Source of the DNA: Saprospiraceae bacterium
GTDB lineage: Bacteria > Bacteroidota > Bacteroidia > Chitinophagales > Saprospiraceae
DNA: 64,000 bases
Direction: 5' to 3'
NCBI GenBank assembly: GCA_020631405.1
Contig: JAHDHH010000009.1
Location: 1 to 64,000 of the forward strand
Shown here: positions 44,457-53,424 of the stretch, in pieces
How positions within the stretch are numbered: position 1 is the stretch's first letter
Layout of the letters: every line of letters starts with the position of its first letter
The notes under the pieces: model-generated
Databases searched by the model: none
What the model saw: only the letters and a program-made list of their open reading frames with translations
What the model was told of the DNA's origin: nothing
Translations under genes and position numbers: made by a program

Positions 44457-44492
44457 ACAGGGGATGTAAGCAATACCGCTTACATCCCCTGT
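44457..44492. terminator. Bidirectional terminator hairpin between a lipoprotein gene and htpG
   Basis: A perfect 15-bp stem (44457-44471 with 44478-44492) with a 6-base loop lies between the convergent lipoprotein gene and htpG. A T-rich TGTTTTC follows on the plus strand, and the minus-strand side has CTTTATAAC, so both directions may use it. The T-runs are weaker than in a classic intrinsic terminator. Confidence 0.75.
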
Positions 44493-44518
44493 TGTTTTCA
44501 TGTTATTGAAAGCTTATC

Positions 44519-46387
44519 TTATCCTTCTTGTAAAAAGTCGATACTCTTCTCTATGAAATTGCTCATTTCCTCTCCAGTAAGCATCTTTTGGTTGAGCTTA
44601 GCAAGCATGTAGAGGTACTTAGTAAATTCTGTTTTCTTCTCAGCACTCCTCATCTTCAGTAGTTTAGTTGCGATGAGTGGGTGGTTAGTATTGACTACTA
44701 CATTGTGATTGTCTGGTAGCATACTCATGTCCATGCCCTGCATCATCTGCATCTCCTTCATACGTCTCATGAACTCAGGCTTAGTAATCAACACAGGGTG
44801 GTCCGAAGGAGACAAAGGTCTCAAGTCTACGAATGTCCCTGCACCAAGTGTTTCGGTAAAGAGAGTCTTGACTTTTTCTTGTTCCTTTTCACTAAGTACT
44901 GACTCCTTAGTCTCGTCTTTTTGTACCAACTTATCAGCTGTCTCCGAATCTACTCTCACGAATGTCATATCACTATGCTTAGACTCAAGGTGTTGCATGT
45001 AGTGGTTATCAATCATGTGGTCAAACAAGATGACATTGTAACCATAGTCTTGTACAGACTTGATATAGCTATGCTGCTCCTCTGTGTTATTCGCATAGAT
45101 TGCGACTACTTTGTCGTACTTATCTTTTTGTGATTCTGAGATATTCTCTTTGTACTCTTCTATAGTGTAGTACTTCTTATCAGTATCCTTGAGCAATGAG
45201 AATTTTACTGCTTTCTCTCCAAACTTCTCCTCAGAGACCAAACCATATTTAACAAAGACACCGATATCATCCCACTTAGCTTCATAAGCTTCTCTATCTG
45301 CCTTGAATAAGCTATTGAGTTTGTCTGCTACCTTTTTGGTAATATAGTTGGTAATCTTCTTGACATTGGTATCTGCTTGTAGGTAACTCCTAGAGACATT
45401 CAACGGGATGTCTGGTGAGTCAATCACACCATGGAGTAGCATCAAGAACTCAGGTACAATCTCCTTGACATCATCAGTCACGTAGACTTGGTTGCTATAG
45501 AGTTGGATTTTATTCTTTTGTACTTCTAGGCTATTGTTCAACTTAGGGAAGTAAAGAACACCAGTCAAGTCAAATGGGAAGTCGATATTCAAGTGAATCC
45601 AAAATAACGGATCAGGAGCATAAGGGTATAGTTCCTTATAGAATGCCTTGTAGTCTTCATCTGTCAACTTGTTAGGCTTCTTTTTCCAAAGAGGGTTAGG
45701 ATTGTTGACAATGTTATCAACCTCAGTTTCTATGGTTTCTTTGTCATCGCCTTCACCTTCGTAAGTCGTCTCTGTCTTGGTCCCAAACTGTATCTCTACA
45801 GGTAGGAATTTGCAGTATTTGTCTAGTAGAGTTTGTATTCTAGCCTTATCTAAGTATTCCTTGCTATCATCGCTGATATGTAAGACGATGTCAGTCCCTC
45901 TTGCAGCTTTGTCTATCTCACCAAATTCATATTCTGGGTCACCAGTACATGACCATTGGACTGCTTGACTCTTGTCTCTGTAAGACTTAGTCAATACATC
46001 AACTTTGTCAGCAACCATGAAGGCAGAGTAAAACCCAAGACCAAAGTGACCAATTACTGAGGCATCATCTTTATACTTATCTAAGAATTCTTGAGCAGAA
46101 GAGAAGGCTACTTGGTTGAGGTACTTCATCACCTCTTCTTCATTCATTCCTATTCCTTTATCTCGAATAGTCAATGTCTTTGCTTCTTCGTCTAAGAGTA
46201 TTTCTATTCTAGTATCACCAAGATCACCCTTATACTCTCCCTTAGAGTGTAGGGTTCTGAGTTTTTGTGTAGCATCAACAGCATTAGATACTAGCTCTCT
46301 GAGAAATATCTCTTGATCTGAATAGAGAAATTGTTTGATTATCGGAAAGATGTTTTCCGTTTGTACTGATATTTTTCCTTTTTGCAT
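44519..46387 (-). CDS. htpG: Molecular chaperone HtpG (Hsp90)
   Basis: A 622-residue cytoplasmic Hsp90. The N-terminal GHKL ATPase has LRELVSNAVDATQKLR (with the catalytic Glu), the DKGIGMNEEEV motif and IGHFGLGFYSAFMVADKV lid region. The middle domain has the NVSRSYLQAD block with the catalytic-loop Arg, and the C-terminal dimerisation domain follows. All domains are of normal length for bacterial HtpG. It stands alone, with the GACA-N-AATGTC element (46459-46469) 72 bases upstream, shared with clpB. It probably acts in the same stress regulon. Confidence 0.97.
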   Translation of the reverse strand: MQKGKISVQTENIFPIIKQFLYSDQEIFLRELVSNAVDATQKLRTLHSKGEYKGDLGDTRIEILLDEEAKTLTIRDKGIGMNEEEVMKYLNQVAFSSAQEFLDKYKDDASVIGHFGLGFYSAFMVADKVDVLTKSYRDKSQAVQWSCTGDPEYEFGEIDKAARGTDIVLHISDDSKEYLDKARIQTLLDKYCKFLPVEIQFGTKTETTYEGEGDDKETIETEVDNIVNNPNPLWKKKPNKLTDEDYKAFYKELYPYAPDPLFWIHLNIDFPFDLTGVLYFPKLNNSLEVQKNKIQLYSNQVYVTDDVKEIVPEFLMLLHGVIDSPDIPLNVSRSYLQADTNVKKITNYITKKVADKLNSLFKADREAYEAKWDDIGVFVKYGLVSEEKFGEKAVKFSLLKDTDKKYYTIEEYKENISESQKDKYDKVVAIYANNTEEQHSYIKSVQDYGYNVILFDHMIDNHYMQHLESKHSDMTFVRVDSETADKLVQKDETKESVLSEKEQEKVKTLFTETLGAGTFVDLRPLSPSDHPVLITKPEFMRRMKEMQMMQGMDMSMLPDNHNVVVNTNHPLIATKLLKMRSAEKKTEFTKYLYMLAKLNQKMLTGEEMSNFIEKSIDFLQEG

Positions 46388-46458
46388 TATGCTATTACGT
46401 TTAGAATTCGAAATGTATACAGATGACTAGTCAAAGTCTGTTCCATTCAAGTAATACT

Positions 46459-46469
46459 GACATTCTGTC
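46459..46469 (-). promoter_or_regulatory. Candidate heat-shock operator upstream of htpG
   Basis: Read on the coding (minus) strand this is GACAGAATGTC, one base different from the element before clpB (GACAAAATGTC at 2689-2699). Both have the GACA/TGTC inverted arms with a 3-base centre. Here it lies 72 bases from the htpG ATG. Confidence 0.5.
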
Positions 46470-46680
46470 TTATATCATAGACATTGGGAGAAGCCTAAGA
46501 GGAAAATTTGACAAGCCAAAAGAGGGTAAAATAGAAAGGCATGAGTCAACAATTGGCACAAAACACTGCTGTTAAGCTAGGCAAGTAAGAGAAATTGATA
46601 AAAAAAGCAAAAACTTGACTAATTGTAACTCATTGAAAAACAATTCATTACAAACAAGGAGAAAAAATTTATTAAAAAAA

Positions 46681-46815
46681 GAAAGCACCTAATCATTTTT
46701 GGCAAGGTATATGCAATTACCTATTTGTTCAGATTAGAGAAGGAAAGCTTACTTAAGTAATTAGGTACTTTCTTCACGACCGGTTCACAAGGGGGTAGAA
46801 CCGGTCTTTTTTTTT
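46681..46815 (+). ncRNA. Candidate structured small RNA ending in a strong terminator
   Basis: In a 431-base gene-free block, arms at 46681-46693 (GAAAGCACCTAAT) and 46760-46772 (ATTAGGTACTTTC) pair over 13 positions with one mismatch and enclose about 66 bases. Inside are a small AGGTA/TACCT hairpin and a TTACTTAAGTAA palindrome (46749-46760) that partly competes with the closing stem. An ideal terminator follows at 46778-46815. The upstream 46470-46680 is AT-rich with no ORF and no clear -33/-7 promoter. I cannot match it to SRP RNA, 6S RNA, tmRNA or RNase P. The 5' end is a guess from the stem. Confidence 0.45.
46778..46815 (+). terminator. Strong intrinsic terminator with no plus-strand gene before it
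   Basis: A 9-bp stem GACCGGTTC (46778-46786) / GAACCGGTC (46798-46806), 11-base loop, followed by T9 (46807-46815). On the minus strand no T-run follows, so it serves plus-strand transcription. The nearest plus-strand gene ends at 44433 behind htpG. It therefore implies an undetected plus-strand transcript. Confidence 0.88.
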
Positions 46816-46818
46816 CTC

Positions 46819-48165
46819 CTAATTGATAAGTTCTTCAATATTAGGACAAGTAGACATCCTAGAATCTACTTCTATATACGTTTCCTTTAGTTTTTCTGTT
46901 ACCCAGTTTGCAAAGTATTCATTCTTCTTGCCTTGCTTCGCCAATTCCTGGACCTTAGAATAGTCTTCTTTGAGGTTTGCTTTGTGAGGTCTAGTCTTAG
47001 ACTGTAGCTGTACTATTCTGTAATAAGTCTCGCCAGTTGGTAGAGGATACTCAAGTACTTCTGATACTTCTCCTACCTTCATATCTTCTATGGCAAAGTA
47101 TACTTCTGTAGGAAGCTCAGCTGTTTGGAAGAAAGTCTTACCTGTTGATGGATTTTGGACCCTCCCATTGTTATGATAGCTAGGGATATCCTCTAGAGAA
47201 TACTTCTTCACAGCAGCATCGAAAGTCAATTTCTCATCAGCTATCAAAAGCTTAAGAGAGTCTAGCTCTTGCTTAGCAAGTTCTATATCGTCATCTGATA
47301 TGGTAGGTTTGATTAAGATATGTTTCAATCTGATCTTTGTTCCCTTTTTTTCTATCATTTTGATAAGGTGAAAGCCAAACTCAGTCTCGACAGGTTCAGA
47401 GACTTCATCCACATCTAGGTTGTATGCAGCTTCTTCAAATTCTGGAACAAAGGTTCCTCTTGGAGCAAAACCCAAGTCACCACCTTGAAACCCTGACCCT
47501 GGGTCTGCAGAATACTCCTTAGCTAAATCTTCAAATAGCTCACCGTTCTCTATTCTAGTAAGTAGTGAGAGTGTCTGTTCTAGGGCTTTAGTTCTTTCTT
47601 CTTCATTGACCTTAGGTTTTGATACTATTTCTGCAAATTCTACTTCTGAGCTAAGGTACGGAAGGCTATCTTGTGGGATACTATTGTAAAACTCTTCTAC
47701 TTCATCAGGAGTGATGTTGATGGTTTGCATAAGTTGTCCCTGCATTCTTTCTGCTAAGAGTTGCTGCTCTAGATCCTCCCTAAGGTTGGCTCTCATCTTA
47801 TCTACCGTCATTCCATAATAGTCCTCGAAGAAGGCCTCATCATTATTCATCTGTCTAAGCACACCACTGACCCTGTAGTCAAGTTGAGCATTGATTTCAT
47901 CATCAGTGACGATGACACTATCTAGCCTAGCTTGGTGGACGATGAGTTTTTGACCCATGATACCTTCAAGAATCTGGCACTTGAGCTCTGGAGAAGCATC
48001 AGCATCTTGTTCTTTTGCGAAAGCAAATTGGGCTTCAACATCAGACAGGAGGATGGTCTCACTGCCTACTTTGGCAATGACCTTATCTATTAAGTATTTG
48101 TCCTGTCCAAATAGAGATAAAGACAGTAGAGTACAAATACCAACAACTATGTGTTTTGTTAACAT
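46819..48165 (-). CDS. SurA-like periplasmic peptidyl-prolyl isomerase/chaperone
   Basis: A 448-residue periplasmic protein with signal peptide (about 20 residues, SLFGQ). The helical N-domain (about 25-165) starts DKVIAKVGSETILLSDVEAQ, like SurA_N. Two parvulin domains follow: EFAEIVSKPKVNEEER with GGDLGFAPRGTFVPEFEEAAYNL, and IRLKHILIKPTISDDD with a second GRV-type core. Length and layout match SurA, which helps outer-membrane proteins fold. It is the last gene of a three-gene operon, 3 bases after the lipoprotein gene. It likely serves barrel proteins such as SprA and the TonB receptor. Confidence 0.9.
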   Translation of the reverse strand: MLTKHIVVGICTLLSLSLFGQDKYLIDKVIAKVGSETILLSDVEAQFAFAKEQDADASPELKCQILEGIMGQKLIVHQARLDSVIVTDDEINAQLDYRVSGVLRQMNNDEAFFEDYYGMTVDKMRANLREDLEQQLLAERMQGQLMQTINITPDEVEEFYNSIPQDSLPYLSSEVEFAEIVSKPKVNEEERTKALEQTLSLLTRIENGELFEDLAKEYSADPGSGFQGGDLGFAPRGTFVPEFEEAAYNLDVDEVSEPVETEFGFHLIKMIEKKGTKIRLKHILIKPTISDDDIELAKQELDSLKLLIADEKLTFDAAVKKYSLEDIPSYHNNGRVQNPSTGKTFFQTAELPTEVYFAIEDMKVGEVSEVLEYPLPTGETYYRIVQLQSKTRPHKANLKEDYSKVQELAKQGKKNEYFANWVTEKLKETYIEVDSRMSTCPNIEELIN

Positions 48166-48168
48166 GAT

Positions 48169-48999
48169 TTATTTTACTAGAGTGATCTGTTTGTTTTTTA
48201 TTCCTTTTTGAACGAGTTTTTCTTCATACTCTTTCATTAGGTCTTTCTTTCTTTTGTGTAAGATGAGTTTTATGATGTTCTCCTTTACTAACGATAGAGG
48301 AGAGAGCTCTCTTGGCTTGACTACGTCTGCAAGATAGATAAAGTAAGAGGTGCTATCCAGTTCTATGTCAAACTTTCCGTTCTTTTTCCAAGATATCTTG
48401 GATTTGATATTGTCAGGAAGGGTTGATTCTATGGTGCTTTTTTTCAACCAGACTTGGTCATTGACCCAAGAGTGGCTACAGTTAAGACTATCCATCGAAA
48501 TAGACCACGATCCAGGTTTGATTTTTTTCCATGCCTTGTCGATGACTTTGACACTGGCAGCATCACTACACTGAATATAGACGGCTTTTACAGCTTCTTC
48601 TTGGAGGACAAATTCAGTCTTGTGGTTTTCATAGTAAGCTTGGATCTGTGCTTGGGTGACTATAGAGTCCATGTGATGAGTGATCAAGTATTGTTCAAAT
48701 TGTAGCATCAATAGAGATTCCCGGTAGTCATTGACTAATTTGTCAATATCTACCGATGACTTGAGTTCTTTTTCTGCTGCGGTGAGTACTGTCTTATCAC
48801 GAATCCATTTGTCTACAAAGACCTCCTTGAGTTGCACAGAATCTGCATGACCAGTAATCCACGAAGGGATGTCAGAATCATAAAGAGTCTGGGCATGTAC
48901 CTTAGCCACTACATCTCCCTCTTTAGTTTCAGGTAGGTCACAACTTGATATCAAGCTCATCGTCAGTACACTGGTCAATATGCCAAACCACTTGATCAC
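48169..48999 (-). CDS. SurA-related lipoprotein chaperone without a full parvulin domain
   Basis: A 276-residue lipoprotein, GTG start at 48999 overlapping the previous gene's TAG by one base (TAGTG). The lipobox is LISSC (Cys at 20). Residues 25-140 resemble the SurA N-terminal helices (VVAKVHAQTLYDSDIPSWI onward, with IQAYYENHKTEFVLQEE). The later half keeps strands but lacks the HILI/H-x-L motifs of a working parvulin. So it is probably a membrane-anchored holdase. Its place between two parvulin proteins suggests they act together on outer-membrane clients. Confidence 0.8.
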   Translation of the reverse strand: MIKWFGILTSVLTMSLISSCDLPETKEGDVVAKVHAQTLYDSDIPSWITGHADSVQLKEVFVDKWIRDKTVLTAAEKELKSSVDIDKLVNDYRESLLMLQFEQYLITHHMDSIVTQAQIQAYYENHKTEFVLQEEAVKAVYIQCSDAASVKVIDKAWKKIKPGSWSISMDSLNCSHSWVNDQVWLKKSTIESTLPDNIKSKISWKKNGKFDIELDSTSYFIYLADVVKPRELSPLSLVKENIIKLILHKRKKDLMKEYEEKLVQKGIKNKQITLVK

Positions 49000-50963
49000 T
49001 ACTTAATTAATTTATCAAGAATATCTTGATTGATTGTAACAGGATACTTATCAGAGAGTTTAGCAATCCACTCTTGTTCAAGTTGATCTTGGTAGTCTGC
49101 GATAATATATCCTTTTGCTTCGCTAAACGTTTTAGGAGTTACGGGTTCAACAGACAAGACCTTAGTAATTACAAGGATGTTGTCAGGAGTAGTTTCTTGC
49201 TTGGTGTATCCTGGTTCCCACGTCACACTTTTACCCATTTCGGTTCCTTTAGTGACTAACTCAGGCTCGCTGACAGTGATGTTAACATCATCAGATTCAA
49301 ACTTTGTCTTCAATTGATTGAGGTTCATTTTTGATAAAGCCTTACCTACTTTCTTCAGTGCTTTTGCATTATTAGTTTGGACAGAAGCGGTTTGGACTTT
49401 TGCTCTCTCTTCCCAAGTATAATCTTGAGTGTTATTTGAGTAGTACGTTCTGAGCCCTAGACTATCGCTACTTGCCTTGTCCCAGACTTCCATCTTAGTA
49501 GCTTCGAAGAGCAGGATTCCTTCTTCATACTCTCTCATGAGTGCTTTGAAGGCAGGATATTTTGCCTCGAGGTTAGATTCTTCATATTGAAGTACAACAT
49601 CATCTACATAATTTTCAAATAAGACAGAGACCACTTCTTTGATAGGGGTTGTGGTATTGTGCTTGAGTCTTTCCTTTGTATTTCGCTTACAATAGTCTGC
49701 AAAAGCACTCAACTTATGTTTGGTGCCGTTGGCAAATGTGATAAGGTCCATCTCTGTCATTGCAGGCACCTTCCACTTGTAGCTATAGAAGTCATCATGT
49801 AGTTTAGTTTGGAAACTATTGAGTGCAGCATTATTCACCTGCATTCCAGCTTCTTCTTTGATAGAGTTGATAAGAGTCTTTTTAGAAAGTTCTAATCTAT
49901 CATCCTTTGCTAATTTAGCCTTCATCGACCTTCTGAGTTTGTCCTTGTCAGATACGTCTTTCTTGCTTATTCTCTTAATGAGGTGCCATCCTATCTCTGT
50001 TTCGATTGGCATTGAGATATCACCATCACTAGCCAAGGCAAATGCTGCATCTTCAAATGTTGACTCATACTGATTGATGCGCATAAACCCAAGGTAGCCT
50101 TCTTTATTAGCAGTATTAGGATCTTGAGATGATTTAGCCATTTGCTCAAATGTCATAGTACCATTATTAATAAGGTTATACATTGAGTCTATTTGAATCT
50201 TGGCTTTTGGATTTAATACACCATCAGTCTTTTTTCGGATAAGGATGTGTGCTATTTCTAATTCGCCCCTTGCAGGTCTCTCGCTATGGACCTTTATGAT
50301 GTGGAAGCCCATTTTTGACTGGATGGGTTTTGCAACACTTCCTATTGCTGTAGAGTACATCGCATTTTCAAAGGCATAGAATCCACTAGGTAGAGGAGAA
50401 GTATAGTACCCAAGGTATCCACCATTTACAGCGGATGCCTTATCTTCAGAGGCGTCAATAGCTACTGTTTTGAAATCTTCACCTCTATTAAGTCTAGCAT
50501 AGATGCCGTCAACAGTTGACTGAGCTTCACGCTTAGCCTCTGATGTTGCCTTTCTATCTAGTGGGATGAATATGTGGCTGACCTCTCTATCAGTTTCCAT
50601 TCTTTGGATGACTTCTTCAACCAAGTTGGCAGTAACTTCTTTATCATTTAAGTATGAATTGGCTAGTTGCTTTCTATAACCTCCGAGTTCTTTAATCAAG
50701 GCAGGAATGGTATCTAACTTCATCTCTTTAGCCCTATTGACCTTTAGTTTAAAGTTTTTGTAGAGTTCTAGATACTCCATCACACTCTTTTCGGAGTAAT
50801 TGGCTCCGTCTCCGTTGTTTTTCTCGTAGATATATCTAAATTCTTCAACAGTAATAGCATTCCCTTCGACAGTAAATAGGACGTCTGAGTCTTGTTGAGC
50901 AAGTACTCTGTCAGATTGAATAACAAACAGAAGACAGAGTAGAATAACAATTCTTAAAGTCAT
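48999..50963 (-). CDS. PpiD/SurA-like peptidyl-prolyl isomerase with two parvulin domains
   Basis: A 654-residue exported chaperone; signal peptide about 1-22 (VLAQ). After helices with VEEFRYIYEKNNGDGANYSE, a parvulin domain begins REVSHIFIPLDRKA and includes GGYLGYYTSPLPSGFYAFENAMY; a second begins LEIAHILIRKKTDG with GYLGFMRINQYESTFEDAAFAL. The C-terminal 300 residues are helical and beta mixed with no named family; a GT-type parvulin remnant may be there. First gene of the operon with the lipoprotein and the SurA-like protein. Role: folding of outer-membrane and surface proteins. Confidence 0.9.
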   Translation of the reverse strand: MTLRIVILLCLLFVIQSDRVLAQQDSDVLFTVEGNAITVEEFRYIYEKNNGDGANYSEKSVMEYLELYKNFKLKVNRAKEMKLDTIPALIKELGGYRKQLANSYLNDKEVTANLVEEVIQRMETDREVSHIFIPLDRKATSEAKREAQSTVDGIYARLNRGEDFKTVAIDASEDKASAVNGGYLGYYTSPLPSGFYAFENAMYSTAIGSVAKPIQSKMGFHIIKVHSERPARGELEIAHILIRKKTDGVLNPKAKIQIDSMYNLINNGTMTFEQMAKSSQDPNTANKEGYLGFMRINQYESTFEDAAFALASDGDISMPIETEIGWHLIKRISKKDVSDKDKLRRSMKAKLAKDDRLELSKKTLINSIKEEAGMQVNNAALNSFQTKLHDDFYSYKWKVPAMTEMDLITFANGTKHKLSAFADYCKRNTKERLKHNTTTPIKEVVSVLFENYVDDVVLQYEESNLEAKYPAFKALMREYEEGILLFEATKMEVWDKASSDSLGLRTYYSNNTQDYTWEERAKVQTASVQTNNAKALKKVGKALSKMNLNQLKTKFESDDVNITVSEPELVTKGTEMGKSVTWEPGYTKQETTPDNILVITKVLSVEPVTPKTFSEAKGYIIADYQDQLEQEWIAKLSDKYPVTINQDILDKLIK

Positions 50964-51054
50964 AAGTATAAGGTTTGGTCAATTTGGTGCAAAAATAGTT
51001 AAAAAGCTAAGCTTATACTTAACAAGAAAGAGGAGTTAACTATTGTAGACGACA

Positions 51055-53421
51055 TTAGTCTTCTATATAGATCCTTTTGATACGACTTGGGATCTGACTA
51101 AGGACTTCGTAGGGAATTGTATCGTTGTTACTTGCTAAGTCAGACAAAGCACTATTTGGGCCAAAGATTTCGACGGTAGACCCAACGGAGATAGAGCTTG
51201 CATGGCTCAGATCAACGAAGCAAACATCCATACAAATGGTTCCTATCAAAGGTAGTACTACACCATTAGCATAGACGGTACAACCGTGCTTAGCAGATGA
51301 CCTTGGAATACCATCAGCATAGCCTGCACCAAGGATGCCAATAGTCATGTCTCTCTCAGCTATAAACGATCTATTGTAACTCAGAGAATCACCAGCCTTG
51401 ATTTGCTTCACTTGTAAAACTATGGTGGAGAGCCTGAGTACTGTTTGGAGCTTTTTGGTGAGAATTTTTGTTTCATCTATACCGTATAGCCCTAGTCCAA
51501 TTCTTACAGCATCTAGATGGTAGTTGGGATGTCTAATGATCCCAGCAGTATTGAGGATATGCCTCCAAGGCAGGTTGGGTAGCTTACTACTCAAAGAAGC
51601 ATAGTATTCGTCAAAATGTTTAAATTGATTTGTGGTAAACTCATCAAAACTAGGATTGTCACTAGCACTGAGATGAGAGAATACACTTTCTACTTTGAGG
51701 TTATGGTGTCGGTTGATTATGGAAGCTATAGCATCAAACTCGGATTCCAAAAAGCCAAGACGATTCATACCTGTATCTATTTTGATATGAAGCTTTAGTA
51801 TCTTGTTTTGGAAGGTGCTTTCTTGAGCTATACTAGAGAGCTGATCAAGAGAGTAGATTTCTGGTTCTAGGTCGTACTTCCACAGTAGACTCGCATCATT
51901 TGAGTAAAAGTAGTTGAATATTAGTATGGGTTTTGTGATGCCAGATGTTCTTAGTTCTATGCCTTCATCAAGTAGTGCTACTGCGAGGTAGTCAACTCGG
52001 AGGCTAGATAAATACTGGCCTATCTGTGTACTACCTGACCCATATGCCGATGCCTTGATTACTGCTATCACCTGAGTAGTGTCACGTACTAGCTCAAGGT
52101 AGCAAGCAAGGTTGGCAGCTATGTTACTTAAGTTGATTTCCAGAGTTGTAGTATGGGTCTGGAGGGCAAGTTTGTTAGCTATGCGTTCTAATCTATCAGT
52201 CCTCTTACCTTTGATTAAGAGGACGCATCCCTCGTGTTCTGGTCTGTCAATGGTCTGTACGAAGTCTTTAATTGATTGAGCAGTACTATCATAGTAAGAC
52301 ACCTGATATGTAGTGTAGTCTTGCTCTATTGTCACTCTAGAAGAACTTGAGGTAATGATATGCATTGCTCGATCTGGAAAGTGAGTTCTTACATAGTCAA
52401 TAGCATACTTAAAGGCTTGCTTGTCACTTGTATAACTGTCATTGACAATAGTCATATTTCTCACTCCTTCAATGACTTGAAGCCTGAGCGGCAATGCGGA
52501 AAGTCCTGATAGCTTTTGTTGCAAGACTACTGGGTCTAGGCCAAGGTAAAAAGCACAACTAATCACATGCATTAGGTTTTCGAAACTGAAGGTATTGGTT
52601 GACCCTATTGTAAAGGTATGGACTCGGCCTTGGTACGTGATAGTGACATCATGACCTTGTATGTCAGCAACTATAGTGTTACATGCTTCAGTCCCCCAGG
52701 TCAGTAGTGATGTCTGTGGAATACATGATTTTGCCACAGAGACCACTTTATTGTCATCACCTCTTAGTATCATCACTTTAGAGTGTTTGAACAAGGTGAG
52801 TTTTTCTCTGATAAGCTGGTCTACGGAGGAGAAGTTCTCTAGATGTGCATCACCAATAGTGGTAAATATGCCAATAGTCGGTTGTATGATCTCTTGTAAG
52901 GTAGACATTTCGTCGGGGTGAGAAATCCCAGCTTCAAAAATCGCCAATTCGTGAGTGGCGTCTATTGGCATTACCGATTCAGGAACCCCAATCTTTGAGT
53001 TGTAACTTTTTGGTGTTTTGACGAGGGTATAGGCTTCAGACAGGCAGTCACTTAGCCATTCTTTGACTATAGTCTTTCCATTGCTCCCGGTAATGCCAAT
53101 GATTGGTATGTTTACAAGGCTTCTACAGTGTTTTGCCAAAGCTTGATAGGCCGCTAGAGAGTTGTCAACTAGGATGTAATTGCAACCATCGTCTACTAGA
53201 TATTCATCTTGTTCTATGATGTAATTGCGACAACCCCTGAGCTTGGCTTGCTTGATGAATTCGTGACCATTCCTATTACCAATAGACAGAGCTACGAATA
53301 CAGATTCTACGGATGAGGACAGTTTCCTACTATCATAGACTACTTCTCCAATGGTGCAGTCTTGTGCTAGACTAGCTACTCCTGAGACGATTTGGGCTAT
53401 ATGGCTGAATGTAAGGTTCAA
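51055..53421 (-). CDS. Bifunctional MurF-type ligase/alanine racemase
   Basis: A 788-residue fusion characteristic of Bacteroidota. The N-terminal half (1-430) is a MurF ligase adding D-Ala-D-Ala to UDP-MurNAc-tripeptide: P-loop GITGSNGKTIVKEW, then KTPKSYNSKIGVP and EAGISHPDEM. The C-terminal half (about 435-788) is a PLP alanine racemase with the Lys in VIAVIKASAYGSG, DTGMNRLGF, and SYNRSF with the second base Tyr. Together it supplies and uses D-alanine for peptidoglycan. The start is TTG at 53421, 3 bases after the purD stop, so it is coupled to purD. The order purD then murF-alr is tight. Confidence 0.95.
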   Translation of the reverse strand: MNLTFSHIAQIVSGVASLAQDCTIGEVVYDSRKLSSSVESVFVALSIGNRNGHEFIKQAKLRGCRNYIIEQDEYLVDDGCNYILVDNSLAAYQALAKHCRSLVNIPIIGITGSNGKTIVKEWLSDCLSEAYTLVKTPKSYNSKIGVPESVMPIDATHELAIFEAGISHPDEMSTLQEIIQPTIGIFTTIGDAHLENFSSVDQLIREKLTLFKHSKVMILRGDDNKVVSVAKSCIPQTSLLTWGTEACNTIVADIQGHDVTITYQGRVHTFTIGSTNTFSFENLMHVISCAFYLGLDPVVLQQKLSGLSALPLRLQVIEGVRNMTIVNDSYTSDKQAFKYAIDYVRTHFPDRAMHIITSSSSRVTIEQDYTTYQVSYYDSTAQSIKDFVQTIDRPEHEGCVLLIKGKRTDRLERIANKLALQTHTTTLEINLSNIAANLACYLELVRDTTQVIAVIKASAYGSGSTQIGQYLSSLRVDYLAVALLDEGIELRTSGITKPILIFNYFYSNDASLLWKYDLEPEIYSLDQLSSIAQESTFQNKILKLHIKIDTGMNRLGFLESEFDAIASIINRHHNLKVESVFSHLSASDNPSFDEFTTNQFKHFDEYYASLSSKLPNLPWRHILNTAGIIRHPNYHLDAVRIGLGLYGIDETKILTKKLQTVLRLSTIVLQVKQIKAGDSLSYNRSFIAERDMTIGILGAGYADGIPRSSAKHGCTVYANGVVLPLIGTICMDVCFVDLSHASSISVGSTVEIFGPNSALSDLASNNDTIPYEVLSQIPSRIKRIYIED

Positions 53422-53424
53422 CGC

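Noticed and set aside
46681-46815. SRP RNA, 6S RNA or tRNA-like identity for the folded RNA
   Set aside because: GAGAAGGAAAGC only loosely resembles the SRP domain IV loop; the GGAAG core and its closing pairs do not form. No T-loop or CCA for a tRNA, and no clear central bubble for 6S RNA.
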